Shown one piece after another: positions 25,307 to 33,024 of a stretch of DNA of 33,945 nt. The stretch spans positions 1 to 33,945 of the forward strand of contig JAUVLG010000024.1 in assembly GCA_030595835.1 (NCBI GenBank), read 5' to 3'. Under the pieces are notes generated by a model. It saw nothing but the letters and a program-made list of their open reading frames with translations, had not been told where the DNA came from and did no database searches. The DNA is from Candidatus Eiseniibacteriota bacterium. Lineage in GTDB: Bacteria; Joyebacterota; Joyebacteria; Joyebacterales; Joyebacteraceae. Numbering within the stretch: position 1 is the first letter of the stretch; the number at the start of each line of letters is the position of its first letter. The position numbers and the translations under genes are program-made.

Positions 25307-25822
25307 GTGACCATCCACATGATCGGGCCTGCGAGTCGAACCTATCGCCCCGTCAAGCGCTATCGGTAGATACTGTCGGTCTTCCTCAAGTACGGCTTCG
25401 GGAACCTGCTGGGAAACCTCCGGGTTGACGAGTATGCAGGCACCGCCTGGCGGACGATCCACCCTGGGCGAGCGAAGAAGCTGGAAGAACTGTCCCGAGC
25501 GGAGAGAGCAAGAAGAGCACTAGAGGAACTCGGCCCCAGCTTCATCAAGATGGGGCCGATCCTTTCTACCAGGCCGGATTTGCTACCCGTTGATTTCGTT
25601 CAGGAGTTCGCGAAACTCCAGGAAGACGTTTCCGCGTTTCCACTCTGCGACGTGAAACGCATCGTCGAAGAGGAGTTGCAGGAACCGCTGGAGCAGATAT
25701 TCCCCTACTTTGAGGAACAACCCCTGGCGGCGACATACACAAGCCCACCCGGATCGTGCGTGAGTTTGCCCGAACGCTTCAGCGGGAGCTCGACCACCAC
25801 CTCGAAGTCTTTTCCACTTGAC
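25307..25822 (+). pseudogene. ubiB: Decayed UbiB/AarF (ABC1) kinase-like gene
   Basis: The N-terminal third of a UbiB-family protein is recognisable: PASRTYRPVKRYR, then ILSVFLKYGFGNLL, then LEELGPSFIKMGPILSTRPD and EEELQEPLEQIF. Three lesions show that it is broken. A TAG at 25367-25369 replaces a codon that is usually Glu in RYREILSVLLKYGFG-type sequences. After EEQPLAA (about 25733) some 70 residues, including the kinase ATP-site lysine region, are missing. Sequence continues in another frame with RIVREFARTLQRELDHHLE, matching the UbiB VEEFARxLRRELD segment. The remaining kinase domain is absent. Intact family members act in ubiquinone or lipid metabolism. Its place after the phasin-like and patatin genes matches a common neighbourhood. 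Confidence 0.85.
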
Positions 25823-25846
25823 ATTATGTTCGCTTAAGCGCACATT
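25818..25846 (+). promoter_or_regulatory. Promoter with palindromic operator for the XRE regulator
   Basis: TTGACA (25818-25823) and a weak -10 CACATT (25841-25846) are spaced by 17 bases. Between them is a perfect 10-base palindrome CGCTTAAGCG (25831-25840), extended to TGTTCGCTTAAGCGCACA with one mismatched pair (25827-25844). A repressor bound there would block RNA polymerase, suggesting autoregulation by the gene at 25887. Confidence 0.5.
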
Positions 25847-25886
25847 GGGAGTGAGACACCTTTCCCGATACTAAGAGGGCACGACC

Positions 25887-26141
25887 ATGCGCAAGCGGCG
25901 CGAACTCGCGGACAGGAACAGCGTCAGACTCAGGAACCATCTCAAACAGCACCGGGCGCGGCTGGACCTCACACAGGAAAAGCTTGCGGAGAGGGTCGGC
26001 GTCCGCAGACAGACCATCCTTGCCGTGGAGAAGGGCCACTATGCGCCCTCGGCGCTGCTCGCGCTTCTGCTGGCCAGGGCGCTAGAAATGAGCATCGACG
26101 AACTGTTCGAACTGGAATTCAAGGAGGAGGGCGAACCATGA
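25887..26141 (+). CDS. Small XRE-family helix-turn-helix regulator
   Basis: The 84-residue protein is essentially one Cro/C1-type helix-turn-helix domain: [20 protein letters not shown] followed by [20 protein letters not shown] and the common ending [11 protein letters not shown]. Small regulators of this type often precede a short membrane protein, and here a broken small membrane gene overlaps its stop by ATGA. AGAGGG lies upstream of the ATG. The palindrome in the promoter is a plausible binding site. Confidence 0.9.
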   Translation: MRKRRELADRNSVRLRNHLKQHRARLDLTQEKLAERVGVRRQTILAVEKGHYAPSALLALLLARALEMSIDELFELEFKEEGEP

Positions 26142-26386
26142 AGAGCGAGATGGATCTCATGCGCATGGACGAGCCCGCTTAGTCCGCCTGGGTAAGTGCT
26201 ATCCACATCTTGGAATTCCCCTTGGTTACCATGGTGCGCCACAACGACATCGATCAATCGGGCTGGGCGAACGTACTTATGGTCATGAACAGCGTTCTGT
26301 GGGCCGGTGCGGCATATCTGGTCGTATGGGCCGCGAGGAGACGGCGGGTAGCCGCGTCGGACGGTGCAGACGGGTTCCCGCGGTAG
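26138..26386 (+). pseudogene. Small membrane protein gene interrupted by an in-frame TAG
   Basis: The frame starts with ATG 26138 overlapping the XRE stop (ATGA), reads [14 protein letters not shown] and meets TAG at 26180-26182. It then continues in the same frame as protein-like sequence (SAWVSAIHILEFPLVTMV) ending in a membrane helix (NVLMVMNSVLWAGAAYLVVW) and an RRRR stop-transfer patch, to TAG 26384. The coupling suggests the whole was once one XRE partner gene, now broken by the stop or by a deletion. A downstream ATG at 26231 could still make 51 residues but lacks a ribosome-binding site. Confidence 0.55.
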
Positions 26387-26412
26387 CGGGTACAAGGACC
26401 TCTCACTTAGGC

Positions 26413-26442
26413 TTGACGACTGCCTACATGTTGGGGTATAGT
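26413..26442 (+). promoter_or_regulatory. Promoter of the secreted-protein gene
   Basis: TTGACG (26413-26418) and TATAGT (26437-26442) are separated by 18 bases, each one mismatch from consensus. The gene starts about 100 bases downstream. The region 26387-26544 otherwise shows no gene. Confidence 0.65.
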
Positions 26443-26544
26443 AGCCTGAGGTCTGTACGGGAAGCTTCCGTGGTGCCGGGGGCACTGCGCCTGATCAACA
26501 CACCGCACAGTTCTGATTGTCCACAGTCTCACAAGGAGGGCACG

Positions 26545-27207
26545 ATGAGGCCGATCGCGATTGCGTTCCTGTCGGTTCTGGTGCTCCTGTGCGCGGCGCA
26601 GGCGTACGGCGACACCTACATGATCCAACTCTCGGGATCAGGTGGGTTCATGTTGAACGGCGCTGACTATGTGGGTTCCATCGATGCGGGAATGGTCGGG
26701 ACGTGGACTCTGGACGTGGATGACTCGCTGTGGCCCGACGAGTCGGACAGCACGGCGCGCTTCGACTACATCTGGAGCACCTTCTTCGCCGACAACTACA
26801 ACAACACCTCGGGCGCGCAGCATTGGACGGGGTACTTCGAGGCTTCAACACTGCCGTCGTCCCCGCTCATGATCCTGGACACGACCACACCTGGTGGGAT
26901 CCTGGGGATGAACACCAGCTTCACCGTTAAGGTCAGGGACTACTACGCCGACGGCGTGCTTTCTCAGTACGAGAAGCACCACTCCTGCCAGATGGCTTTC
27001 ACCTTCTCAGTCGAGACGCCGCTCGGTACCGAGGCGTTTGAGGACTACTGCGGCAACGGGTCGAGTTCAAACGGGTCCTTCAACTTCGTCAACCCTCCGA
27101 CCGAGGACCTGCTTGAGTTTCCGTTCTTCGGCCAGCTCACTGTCTGGTTCTGTGGGGCTCCCGTGGAGGACAGCACCTGGGGGACGATCAAGGCCCTCTT
27201 TCACTAG
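26545..27207 (+). CDS. Secreted protein of unknown function
   Basis: The 220-residue protein starts with a clear signal peptide: charged MRP, hydrophobic core IAIAFLSVLVLLCA and the AQAYG cleavage region. There is no lipobox cysteine placement that convinces me. The mature part is rich in Ser, Thr, Asp, Gly and aromatic residues, probably beta-rich, with three cysteines (HHSCQ, EDYCGN, VWFCGAP). No membrane anchor or C-terminal sorting tag is seen. I do not recognise a family. AAGGAGGG before the ATG and a good promoter suggest a functional, monocistronic gene. It is flanked by gene remnants on both sides. Confidence 0.8.
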   Translation: MRPIAIAFLSVLVLLCAAQAYGDTYMIQLSGSGGFMLNGADYVGSIDAGMVGTWTLDVDDSLWPDESDSTARFDYIWSTFFADNYNNTSGAQHWTGYFEASTLPSSPLMILDTTTPGGILGMNTSFTVKVRDYYADGVLSQYEKHHSCQMAFTFSVETPLGTEAFEDYCGNGSSSNGSFNFVNPPTEDLLEFPFFGQLTVWFCGAPVEDSTWGTIKALFH

Positions 27208-27255
27208 TATCAACGGTGTGGCGGCCGCCGGCCGCGTGCTGAGAGTATTCGTGCT

Positions 27256-27279
27256 GCGGGCCTCCCTGGTGGGGCCCGC
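27256..27279 (+). terminator. Hairpin after the secreted-protein gene
   Basis: GCGGGCC (27256-27262) pairs with GGCCCGC (27273-27279) around a ten-base loop, about 50 bases after the stop. The following GGTCTTGTG has few Ts, so the terminator call is weak. Confidence 0.4.
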
Positions 27280-27400
27280 GGTCTTGTGTACGGTAGCGAT
27301 GTGCGGTGTCACGCACTGGAGTTGCGACGATCCTCCGGTGCGTTAGCTTGAGTGGTGTGGAGCAGACGAAGGGCCTGATAGGGTCCAGGGAGTAGAGGGA

Positions 27401-27604
27401 ATGGGTTCCAGGAGTTCCGGGCGGGGCGAAGGTCAGAGCGCGACGGCGTATTTCGCCGGCGGGTGCTTCTGGGGAGTGGAGCACCTCCTGCAGGAGGCGG
27501 GGGGCGTGGTCGACGTGCGCTCGGGCTACATGGGCGGACACACCGAGAAGCCGACCTACCGCGAGGTCTCGAGCGGCCTCATTTCGCATCAGGACTTGAC
27601 TTGA
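27401..27604 (+). pseudogene. msrA: Truncated peptide methionine sulfoxide reductase A
   Basis: The 67-residue frame matches the N-terminal part of MsrA: ATAYFAGGCFWGVEHLLQEA with the catalytic Cys22, then SGYMGGHTEKPTYREVSSG. Intact MsrA is about 150-200 residues; here the match stops after about 60 residues and TGA follows at HQDLT. No continuation is visible in other frames before pilT. The catalytic motif is present, but the fold is incomplete, so it is probably a remnant. An ATG with AGGGAG upstream survives. Confidence 0.8.
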
Positions 27605-27623
27605 TTGCTTTTAAGAGCAATCC
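27604..27623 (+). terminator. AT-rich hairpin behind the msrA remnant
   Basis: GATTGCT and AGCAATC form a seven-base-pair stem around TTTAAG, directly at the msrA fragment stop. There is no U-tract afterwards. It may be a remnant terminator or the scar of the deletion that truncated msrA. Confidence 0.35.
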
Positions 27624-27698
27624 TTGGCCTGCCCCTGGGTAGACGGGGGGGCGTGTTCCCGCAGAGGCCTGTCCTGGAATACTGATGCGAGGTGCCCC

Positions 27699-28787
27699 AT
27701 GACGAGCGAGATACGCAAGCTTCTGGAAGAGATGGTTGAGAGGAGAGCGTCCGACCTTCACATCACCGCGGGCGTGCCACCTCAGTTCAGGATCGACGGG
27801 ACCCTCGTCCCGTGCGACCGGGCGCCTCTGAATCCCCTTGAGAGTCGCGAGCTCTCCTACGCGATGATCGACGAGAAACGGATAGCCAAGCTGGAGGCGG
27901 AGAAGGGGCTCGATACCTCGATAAGCGCCGAAGGGTTGGGGCGATTCCGACTGAACATCTATTTCCAGCGGGGAAGTGTGGCCGCCGCCGTCCGACATCT
28001 CCCGTGGGAGATCCCTCCCATGGAGGATCTTGGCGTTCCGCTCATCATGAAGGACTTCTGTGAGAAGATGAACGGCCTCGTGCTCATGAGTGGCCCCACG
28101 GGGTCCGGCAAGTCGACCACGATGGCCTCGATGATTTCCTACATCAACGATCACAAGAACGTGCATATCATCTCGATCGAGGATCCGATCGAGTATCTGC
28201 ACCGTCACAAGTTCTCCATCGTGAACCAGCGTGAGGTCGGCCGCGACGCCCCGTCGTTCGCGTCGGCCGTACGCCAGGTGCTCAGACAGGATCCGGACGT
28301 CATCTGTATCGGCGAGATCAGAGATCTGGAGACGGTCCGCACCGCGTTGACGATGGCCGAGACGGGCCATCTCGTGATGACCACAGTGCACACGAGCGAG
28401 GCGCCTCAGGCGATCAGCCGGCTGGTCGATATCTTCCCACCTCACGAGCAGCAGGGCGTGAGGACGCAGATATCGCTGTCACTCCAGGCGGTCCTTGTGC
28501 AGCAGCTGCTTCCCGACGCGAGTGGAGTGGGCCGCGTGCTTGCCACGGAACTCATGGTTGCCAACGCGGCCGTCAAAAACCTCATTCGCGAGAACAACCT
28601 CCAGCAGCTTCGGTCGGCGATCGAGACGGGCGCGCAGGACGGTATGCACAGCATGAACGTCTCACTGCTCAAGCTTGTGTCGGACGGACACCTGACGACG
28701 GAGAACGCCGTAGGCGCCTCTAACGACATCAAGGGGATCATGCGGGAGCTGGGGAACCAGCCGAGGGGCGGCCGCAGGCGTAGATAG
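27699..28787 (+). CDS. pilT: Type IV pilus retraction ATPase PilT
   Basis: The 362-residue protein is a complete PilT. The N-terminal PAS-like domain begins with the family hallmark RRASDLHITAGVPPQFRIDG. The ATPase has the Walker A GPTGSGKSTT, the Asp box (SIEDPIEYLH), the Walker B region with DPDVICIGEIRD and the His box TTVHTSEA. The C-terminal region has AVKNLIRENNLQQL, matching the PilT-specific AIRNLIRE motif that distinguishes it from PilB. It should power pilus retraction and twitching from the cytoplasmic membrane base. ATG 27699 fits the family; the frame is open further upstream. No other pilus genes are adjacent. It ends 14 bases before the convergent nucleoside hydrolase. Confidence 0.96.
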   Translation: MTSEIRKLLEEMVERRASDLHITAGVPPQFRIDGTLVPCDRAPLNPLESRELSYAMIDEKRIAKLEAEKGLDTSISAEGLGRFRLNIYFQRGSVAAAVRHLPWEIPPMEDLGVPLIMKDFCEKMNGLVLMSGPTGSGKSTTMASMISYINDHKNVHIISIEDPIEYLHRHKFSIVNQREVGRDAPSFASAVRQVLRQDPDVICIGEIRDLETVRTALTMAETGHLVMTTVHTSEAPQAISRLVDIFPPHEQQGVRTQISLSLQAVLVQQLLPDASGVGRVLATELMVANAAVKNLIRENNLQQLRSAIETGAQDGMHSMNVSLLKLVSDGHLTTENAVGASNDIKGIMRELGNQPRGGRRRR

Positions 28788-28801
28788 CGACCAGAGGCGC
28801 G

Positions 28802-29782
28802 CTAGCGTGGCAGTGTTGCGCCGAATACCGGACGCAGCACTCGCTGCTCAAGGAGTCGCCGGAACGTATCGTCATCATGATTGAACGCAACGTGTACGCC
28901 GCGGCCGGCAGCCGCGGCGTGCGCTTGTACGGATCTGCGCAACGTGCGGCCTCTGTTCGGTCCGTCTGTGACGACGTCAACAGGGAGGTCGAGCGTCTCC
29001 AGAATATCGGGTACGAGCGCCGCCGCGACGGCCAGTGGGTCGTGCATGTAGCCACCATCCAGCCCTGATTCATCGAACTGGAACTCCATGTAGTGATCGA
29101 GCGCACGGTGTAAGATCGCGGCTGAGTTCCTGCACGGACGGTCCGCGGGCAGACCTCTCGCGTGCTTGCGCATCTCGAGTGCGCTCCTTGTGAGTACAGC
29201 GCCCGTGGTCGCATCCAGCGGGACGAGCGTGATGTCGAGCCCGGAATTCAGGACCAGAGACGCCGCCTCCGGATCGACGTAGAAGTTGAACTCGGCGACG
29301 GGGCCGGTGTTCCCGGGAACGTCGAAAGCGCCTCCCATCGTGATGATCCGTTCGTAGGAGGCCACGCAATCAGGGTTAGCGCGGAGGGCCATGGCGATGT
29401 TGGTCAGGGGGCCCGTGGTCACAAGAGTAACCTCGCCGGGGTGCTCGTCCGGGATCCGGGCGAGGAGTTCGTGCGCCGGCTCGTCAACCGCGCTCGTGGC
29501 GGGCTCGGGAAGAGAGCCCGCGTAACCTCCCAGGCCGTCCGCGCCATGTACCTCCTGTGCGGTCAGAAGGTCCTTCGCGAGCGGTCGCTCAGCACCGATT
29601 GCCACGGCGGCGTCGCCGCCCAGGAGCTCATTGAGAAGCAGGCAGTTGCGCGTGCAGAGCTCAACGGGTGCGTTCCCGGCCACGGACGTGATGGCCAGGA
29701 CATCCACTTCCGGAGAGCCGAGAGCCAGTGCGATCGCGACGGCATCGTCGATACCCGTGTCCATATCGAGGACCATCTTCAT
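28802..29782 (-). CDS. Inosine-uridine-preferring nucleoside hydrolase
   Basis: The 326-residue protein starts with the nucleoside hydrolase metal-site motif DMDTGIDDAVAI (calcium-binding aspartates). Further family signatures are VTTGPLTNIAMALRANPD, ITMGGAFDVPGNTGPVAEFN with the conserved Asn, and the late MHDPLAVAAAL carrying the catalytic-site His-Asp. It should cleave ribonucleosides to base and ribose for salvage. ATG 29782 overlaps the epimerase stop (ATGA) and has GGGAG upstream; an in-frame ATG at 29800 would add six residues with no ribosome site. It is the last gene of the minus-strand operon. Confidence 0.94.
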   Translation of the reverse strand: MKMVLDMDTGIDDAVAIALALGSPEVDVLAITSVAGNAPVELCTRNCLLLNELLGGDAAVAIGAERPLAKDLLTAQEVHGADGLGGYAGSLPEPATSAVDEPAHELLARIPDEHPGEVTLVTTGPLTNIAMALRANPDCVASYERIITMGGAFDVPGNTGPVAEFNFYVDPEAASLVLNSGLDITLVPLDATTGAVLTRSALEMRKHARGLPADRPCRNSAAILHRALDHYMEFQFDESGLDGGYMHDPLAVAAALVPDILETLDLPVDVVTDGPNRGRTLRRSVQAHAAAAGRGVHVAFNHDDDTFRRLLEQRVLRPVFGATLPR

Positions 29783-30648
29783 CAGAGGAACTCCCGCCAT
29801 GACATTGAGGGTCTGAACCCCAGTAACTCCTCAAGTCGGTCAGATGACACAAGACTCCCGAACTCCGGCAGGTCCTTGCGCACGGGAACGTCGGGGAAGT
29901 AGTCCTCGAGCAGCCGCGCTGTGGGTACGACGGTCCCGTTGTCCGGCGCCGCAATGTAGGCGGCATGAAAGCCCGGCGCGATATTGAGCGTCACCGCCCG
30001 CTCGACCGCGCGAGCCAGATCGTCTCCGTGCACGTAGGCCCACAAGCCCCCGGGCCAGTTCTCGGGTGCGACTGTCAGCCGGCGCAGCTTCTCGTACTCC
30101 TCGGGCACCCAGACCCACGGCGGGCGAAGACTGACCACCGTGGTGGTCTTTCCTGCCTGCCTCGCCAGCACCGTCTCGGCCTCGAGCTTGCTGCGACCGT
30201 AGGCATCCGTCGGTGCCAGAGGGTGGGCCTCGTTGATGGGCAGGTAGTCGGGTCTCACCCGGCCCCCCGAGAACACGAAGCCCAGGACCGATTCACTGGA
30301 GATAAACACGATGCGTTGCACGTTGGCCTTGCCGGCGGCGAGGGCAACGTTCCTTGTGCCCTCGACGTTGACCGTCTGGATATCGTCCTTGGAACCGAAC
30401 GTTGGTCCCGGCAGTGCGGCCGCGTGGACGACAGCCTGAGCCCCGTCGATGGCGTGGCTCAGGCCGGCAAGGTCGAGGATATCCGTGGGTGTGAACTGGA
30501 CAGCGGGCGCCCGTTGGTCAGATGAGTGCCTGACTCCGGTACGCCCGGGGTCGGAGAGATCGATGTTGACGATGTCGTGATGCTCTATCAGGCGGCGGAT
30601 GATAGAGCGGCCCACAAGTCCGCTTCCGCCGGTGACGGCGATTCTCAT
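29782..30648 (-). CDS. NAD-dependent epimerase/dehydratase (extended SDR)
   Basis: The 288-residue protein begins at the Rossmann fold motif MRIAVTGGSGLVGRSIIRRL and has the SDR catalytic YGRSKLEAE (Tyr, Lys). It also has VVHAAALPGP and FISSESVLG, typical of sugar-nucleotide or related epimerases. Substrate is not predictable. The start overlaps the CPBP stop by four bases; the frame is open further upstream, but that part is antisense-free shadow of the CPBP gene. Its end overlaps the hydrolase start. Sitting beside a nucleoside hydrolase, it may act on a sugar released in salvage, which is inference only. Confidence 0.91.
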   Translation of the reverse strand: MRIAVTGGSGLVGRSIIRRLIEHHDIVNIDLSDPGRTGVRHSSDQRAPAVQFTPTDILDLAGLSHAIDGAQAVVHAAALPGPTFGSKDDIQTVNVEGTRNVALAAGKANVQRIVFISSESVLGFVFSGGRVRPDYLPINEAHPLAPTDAYGRSKLEAETVLARQAGKTTTVVSLRPPWVWVPEEYEKLRRLTVAPENWPGGLWAYVHGDDLARAVERAVTLNIAPGFHAAYIAAPDNGTVVPTARLLEDYFPDVPVRKDLPEFGSLVSSDRLEELLGFRPSMSWREFL

Positions 30649-31418
30649 CCGCGCAGCGCCCCGATGACCTCGACGGCCGTCTTCCCGAATACGGCTATCT
30701 GCAGGATGACGTAGATGGCGCCGCCGATCGCGCCGCCCATATTGAACGACACGTGCGCGGTGATGGCAGGCAGTATGCTCTCCGTACGCTCGCGCTGGTA
30801 GGCGGCGACTAACCCCAGGAAGAAGGCGAACACTACCACTATGTATGTGGTCAGGAACGAGGTGCCCGTGGTCAGCAGGATGAGGTGCATGGCGGCGAAG
30901 AAGAGGGCACTCAGAATGACGGGGAGGCTTATCCTCAGGCGGAACACCGTGAATCCGCGATTGGTCAGTGGCCCCAGATAGCTCTGTACGTAGCCGCGGA
31001 CCAGGACTTCCTCCGCGACGCTGGCGAGAATCCATACCAGCAAGACGATCTGGAGGAAGCCTAGCCCTTTGAGTGGACTCATTCCCCCCGCGCGGGAGGC
31101 GAGCATCACGAAGGATGCCACGACACCCAGTACGACCCCCCACGTGATCCCTGTGCCGTATCCCCCTTTGGCCTTCGGCCTGGTGAAGCCGAAGCTCGAC
31201 GGGTTGCCCATCGACGACGCGATTACCAGGATCAGCGAGACGGCGAGCATGACGGCGTAGTTGATGAACACGCTCATCCACTCGGGCGCCCCCTCGGCGG
31301 CGAGGTACTGCACTGCTCTCGAGCTACCCCAGGCCGCGAAGAGGACCACGATCCCTAAGAAGATCGCGCTTACGATAAGCGATGTAGCGTAGTCACTTCC
31401 TCTGTTGAATCGGTCCAT
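30645..31418 (-). CDS. CPBP family intramembrane glutamic endopeptidase
   Basis: The 257-residue integral membrane protein has about seven or eight helices and the three CPBP (CAAX protease and bacteriocin-processing) motifs: EExxxR in VAEEVLVRGYVQ, FxxxH in LFFAAMHLI and HxxxN in ITAHVSFNMGG. These form the metal-free or metal-assisted glutamate active site of Rce1-like proteases. Bacterial members may process peptides or bacteriocins; no such substrate gene is visible here. ATG 31418 has GGAGG upstream; GTG 31421 immediately before it is also possible. Confidence 0.92.
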   Translation of the reverse strand: MDRFNRGSDYATSLIVSAIFLGIVVLFAAWGSSRAVQYLAAEGAPEWMSVFINYAVMLAVSLILVIASSMGNPSSFGFTRPKAKGGYGTGITWGVVLGVVASFVMLASRAGGMSPLKGLGFLQIVLLVWILASVAEEVLVRGYVQSYLGPLTNRGFTVFRLRISLPVILSALFFAAMHLILLTTGTSFLTTYIVVVFAFFLGLVAAYQRERTESILPAITAHVSFNMGGAIGGAIYVILQIAVFGKTAVEVIGALRG

Positions 31419-31460
31419 CACCTACCTCCACTTCCCGCGGCCCGGTGGTCAGGACCGCGC

Positions 31461-31880
31461 CTACTCGCCAACAAACTGCACGATGACCTCGCGGCTTCTC
31501 GGGCAATCGTCGAAATCCACAAGTACGACCTGCTGCCAGGTCCCAAGGCACAGTTCTCCACCAATGAACGGAACGGACAGGCTAGGGCCCAGCAGGGCCG
31601 AGCGGACGTGGCTGTGTCCGTTTCGGTCCCCCCATTTGAGATGATGTCGCCAGTCGCGGCCTTTTGGAGCGATCGCCTCGAAGACCTCCTGGAGGTCGGC
31701 GACGGCTCCCGGCTCAAACTCTATCGTAGTTATGCCGCCCGTCGACCCTCCCACGAACAGCGTTGCGACGCCGTCCGTGAGGCCGCTATGTCTCAGGCCG
31801 TCCACCAGCTGTTCCGTGAGGTCGACCGTGTCACCGTCCCCGGCCGTGCGGGTCTCAATGGTCACTGTCTCAACTGGCAC
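31461..31880 (-). CDS. yjbQ: YjbQ family protein (UPF0047, thiamine-phosphate synthase-like)
   Basis: The 139-residue protein matches the small YjbQ family by VGGSTGGITTIEFEPG, KWGDRNGHSHVRSALLGPS and LGTWQQVVLVDFDDCPR. The conserved His and acidic residues of the trimeric beta-fold are present. E. coli YjbQ shows a low thiamine-phosphate synthase activity; the main cellular role is unclear. The GTG start has AGGAG six bases upstream. It lies 43 bases after the antitoxin gene and 42 before the CPBP gene on the same strand. Confidence 0.93.
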   Translation of the reverse strand: MPVETVTIETRTAGDGDTVDLTEQLVDGLRHSGLTDGVATLFVGGSTGGITTIEFEPGAVADLQEVFEAIAPKGRDWRHHLKWGDRNGHSHVRSALLGPSLSVPFIGGELCLGTWQQVVLVDFDDCPRSREVIVQFVGE

Positions 31881-31923
31881 CAGGAACTCCTTCGGCGTCT
31901 GTGCTCAAGCGTATGGCGCCACC

Positions 31924-33024
31924 TTAGTGTGTCTTTGGCACCCACCTGAGTTGCTTCTTCAGATCGTTGAACTTATTGAAGGGCACGTGGTGATCATGCT
32001 GCAGGCGGCCCAGCACGATGTCCGGAGAGATTCCGATGTCCGATGCGAAATCCGCAACTCTCCTCCTCGTGAGCGGTCCTTCTCTGAGTAGGGCGCGATA
32101 GGCGGGGCGAGGAATCAGGATGTCCGCGGCGAACGCGTTCGCCTCCTCCTCTTCCTTTCCCTTCGCTCTGGCGTCGTGCAGATCGAGGAAGAACTCCCGC
32201 TTGCCGTGCAGCAGAAGATGACCTGCCTCATGGAAGAAGGAGAACCACAGCTGATCATTGGCTTTGTACCTCAGGCTCAGCTGGATGAGAGCTCGTGACG
32301 ATGTCAGCCATCTGGTGGCCCCACTGACGCGGGATCTCGAAAGCTGTTTGAGGAATACCACAACGACGCCGGCCTCGGCGGACATGTTCTTGAGCCGGGG
32401 GACGAATATCTTAGGATGCTCTCGAGTGAGCGCTCGCGCATCGCTAAGACACTGTCGGAATCTGTCGCGGTCGAATGTCTGCGTGTCCACGCTCTGCGCG
32501 AGGAGTTCCCCCTTGCGGAGCCACGCTGCGAGGGCTCCGGAGTCGGACTTGCATGCTTTCGAGCATCTCAAGGCCGCAGAGGTGGATGCCGAGGCCTGCC
32601 CCCATTGGTCCGGGGAGGCAATTCCGAAGAACCCCAGCAGCTCGCGCACCTTGTCAACATCGATGTCACACTTCTCTATGTATCCCTCACTACCCATCTC
32701 GCGGATAGGGAACATCTTCAGCCACTTCACCTGCTTACTGAGACGTTCCCTTTCCTCCAAGATAGAGATGTGCTCACGAAACCGCCGCTCTCTGTTGTTC
32801 CAGAAGATGGCAGAGATGCCCAGAACATGCTCGAACTGCAAGGCCGTATCCGACGTTATCGCGGTCTTGCCCTTCACGATCTCATTGATGGTCTTCCTGG
32901 GACGGCCTGTGCGCTCAGCGAACTCGGCCTGGGTCATCCCGAGGTCCTCGAGAATCTCGAGTAGCGTCTCGCCCGGCGGCGACACTGAGTCGGGCGTGTA
33001 TTCGTTCTTCCCCGCTTTAGTCAT
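31924..33024 (-). CDS. higA: HigA-type antitoxin with ImmA/IrrE metalloprotease domain
   Basis: The 366-residue protein is much longer than a simple HigA of about 100 residues. Its N-terminal domain is the HigA-type helix-turn-helix (SPPGETLLEILEDLGMTQAE and RTGRPRKTINEIVKGKTAI). Its C-terminal part is an ImmA/IrrE-like zinc protease domain with HEAGH at residues 265-269, followed by EEEEANAFAADILIP, the conserved third zinc-ligand region. It is predicted to neutralise the adjacent toxin and repress its operon. The protease could turn over itself or another regulator, by analogy to ImmA/IrrE. It overlaps the toxin gene by eight bases, with the toxin encoded first. Confidence 0.92.
   Translation of the reverse strand: MTKAGKNEYTPDSVSPPGETLLEILEDLGMTQAEFAERTGRPRKTINEIVKGKTAITSDTALQFEHVLGISAIFWNNRERRFREHISILEERERLSKQVKWLKMFPIREMGSEGYIEKCDIDVDKVRELLGFFGIASPDQWGQASASTSAALRCSKACKSDSGALAAWLRKGELLAQSVDTQTFDRDRFRQCLSDARALTREHPKIFVPRLKNMSAEAGVVVVFLKQLSRSRVSGATRWLTSSRALIQLSLRYKANDQLWFSFFHEAGHLLLHGKREFFLDLHDARAKGKEEEEANAFAADILIPRPAYRALLREGPLTRRRVADFASDIGISPDIVLGRLQHDHHVPFNKFNDLKKQLRWVPKTH

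Noticed and set aside
25367-26182. Amber (TAG) recoding, for example pyrrolysine or suppression, because two in-frame TAGs interrupt coding-like sequence
   Set aside because: TAG is the ordinary terminal stop of gyrB, gyrA, the fusion gene, the large hydrogenase subunit and others. The ubiB gene also carries a deletion and frame change, so decay is the simpler explanation.
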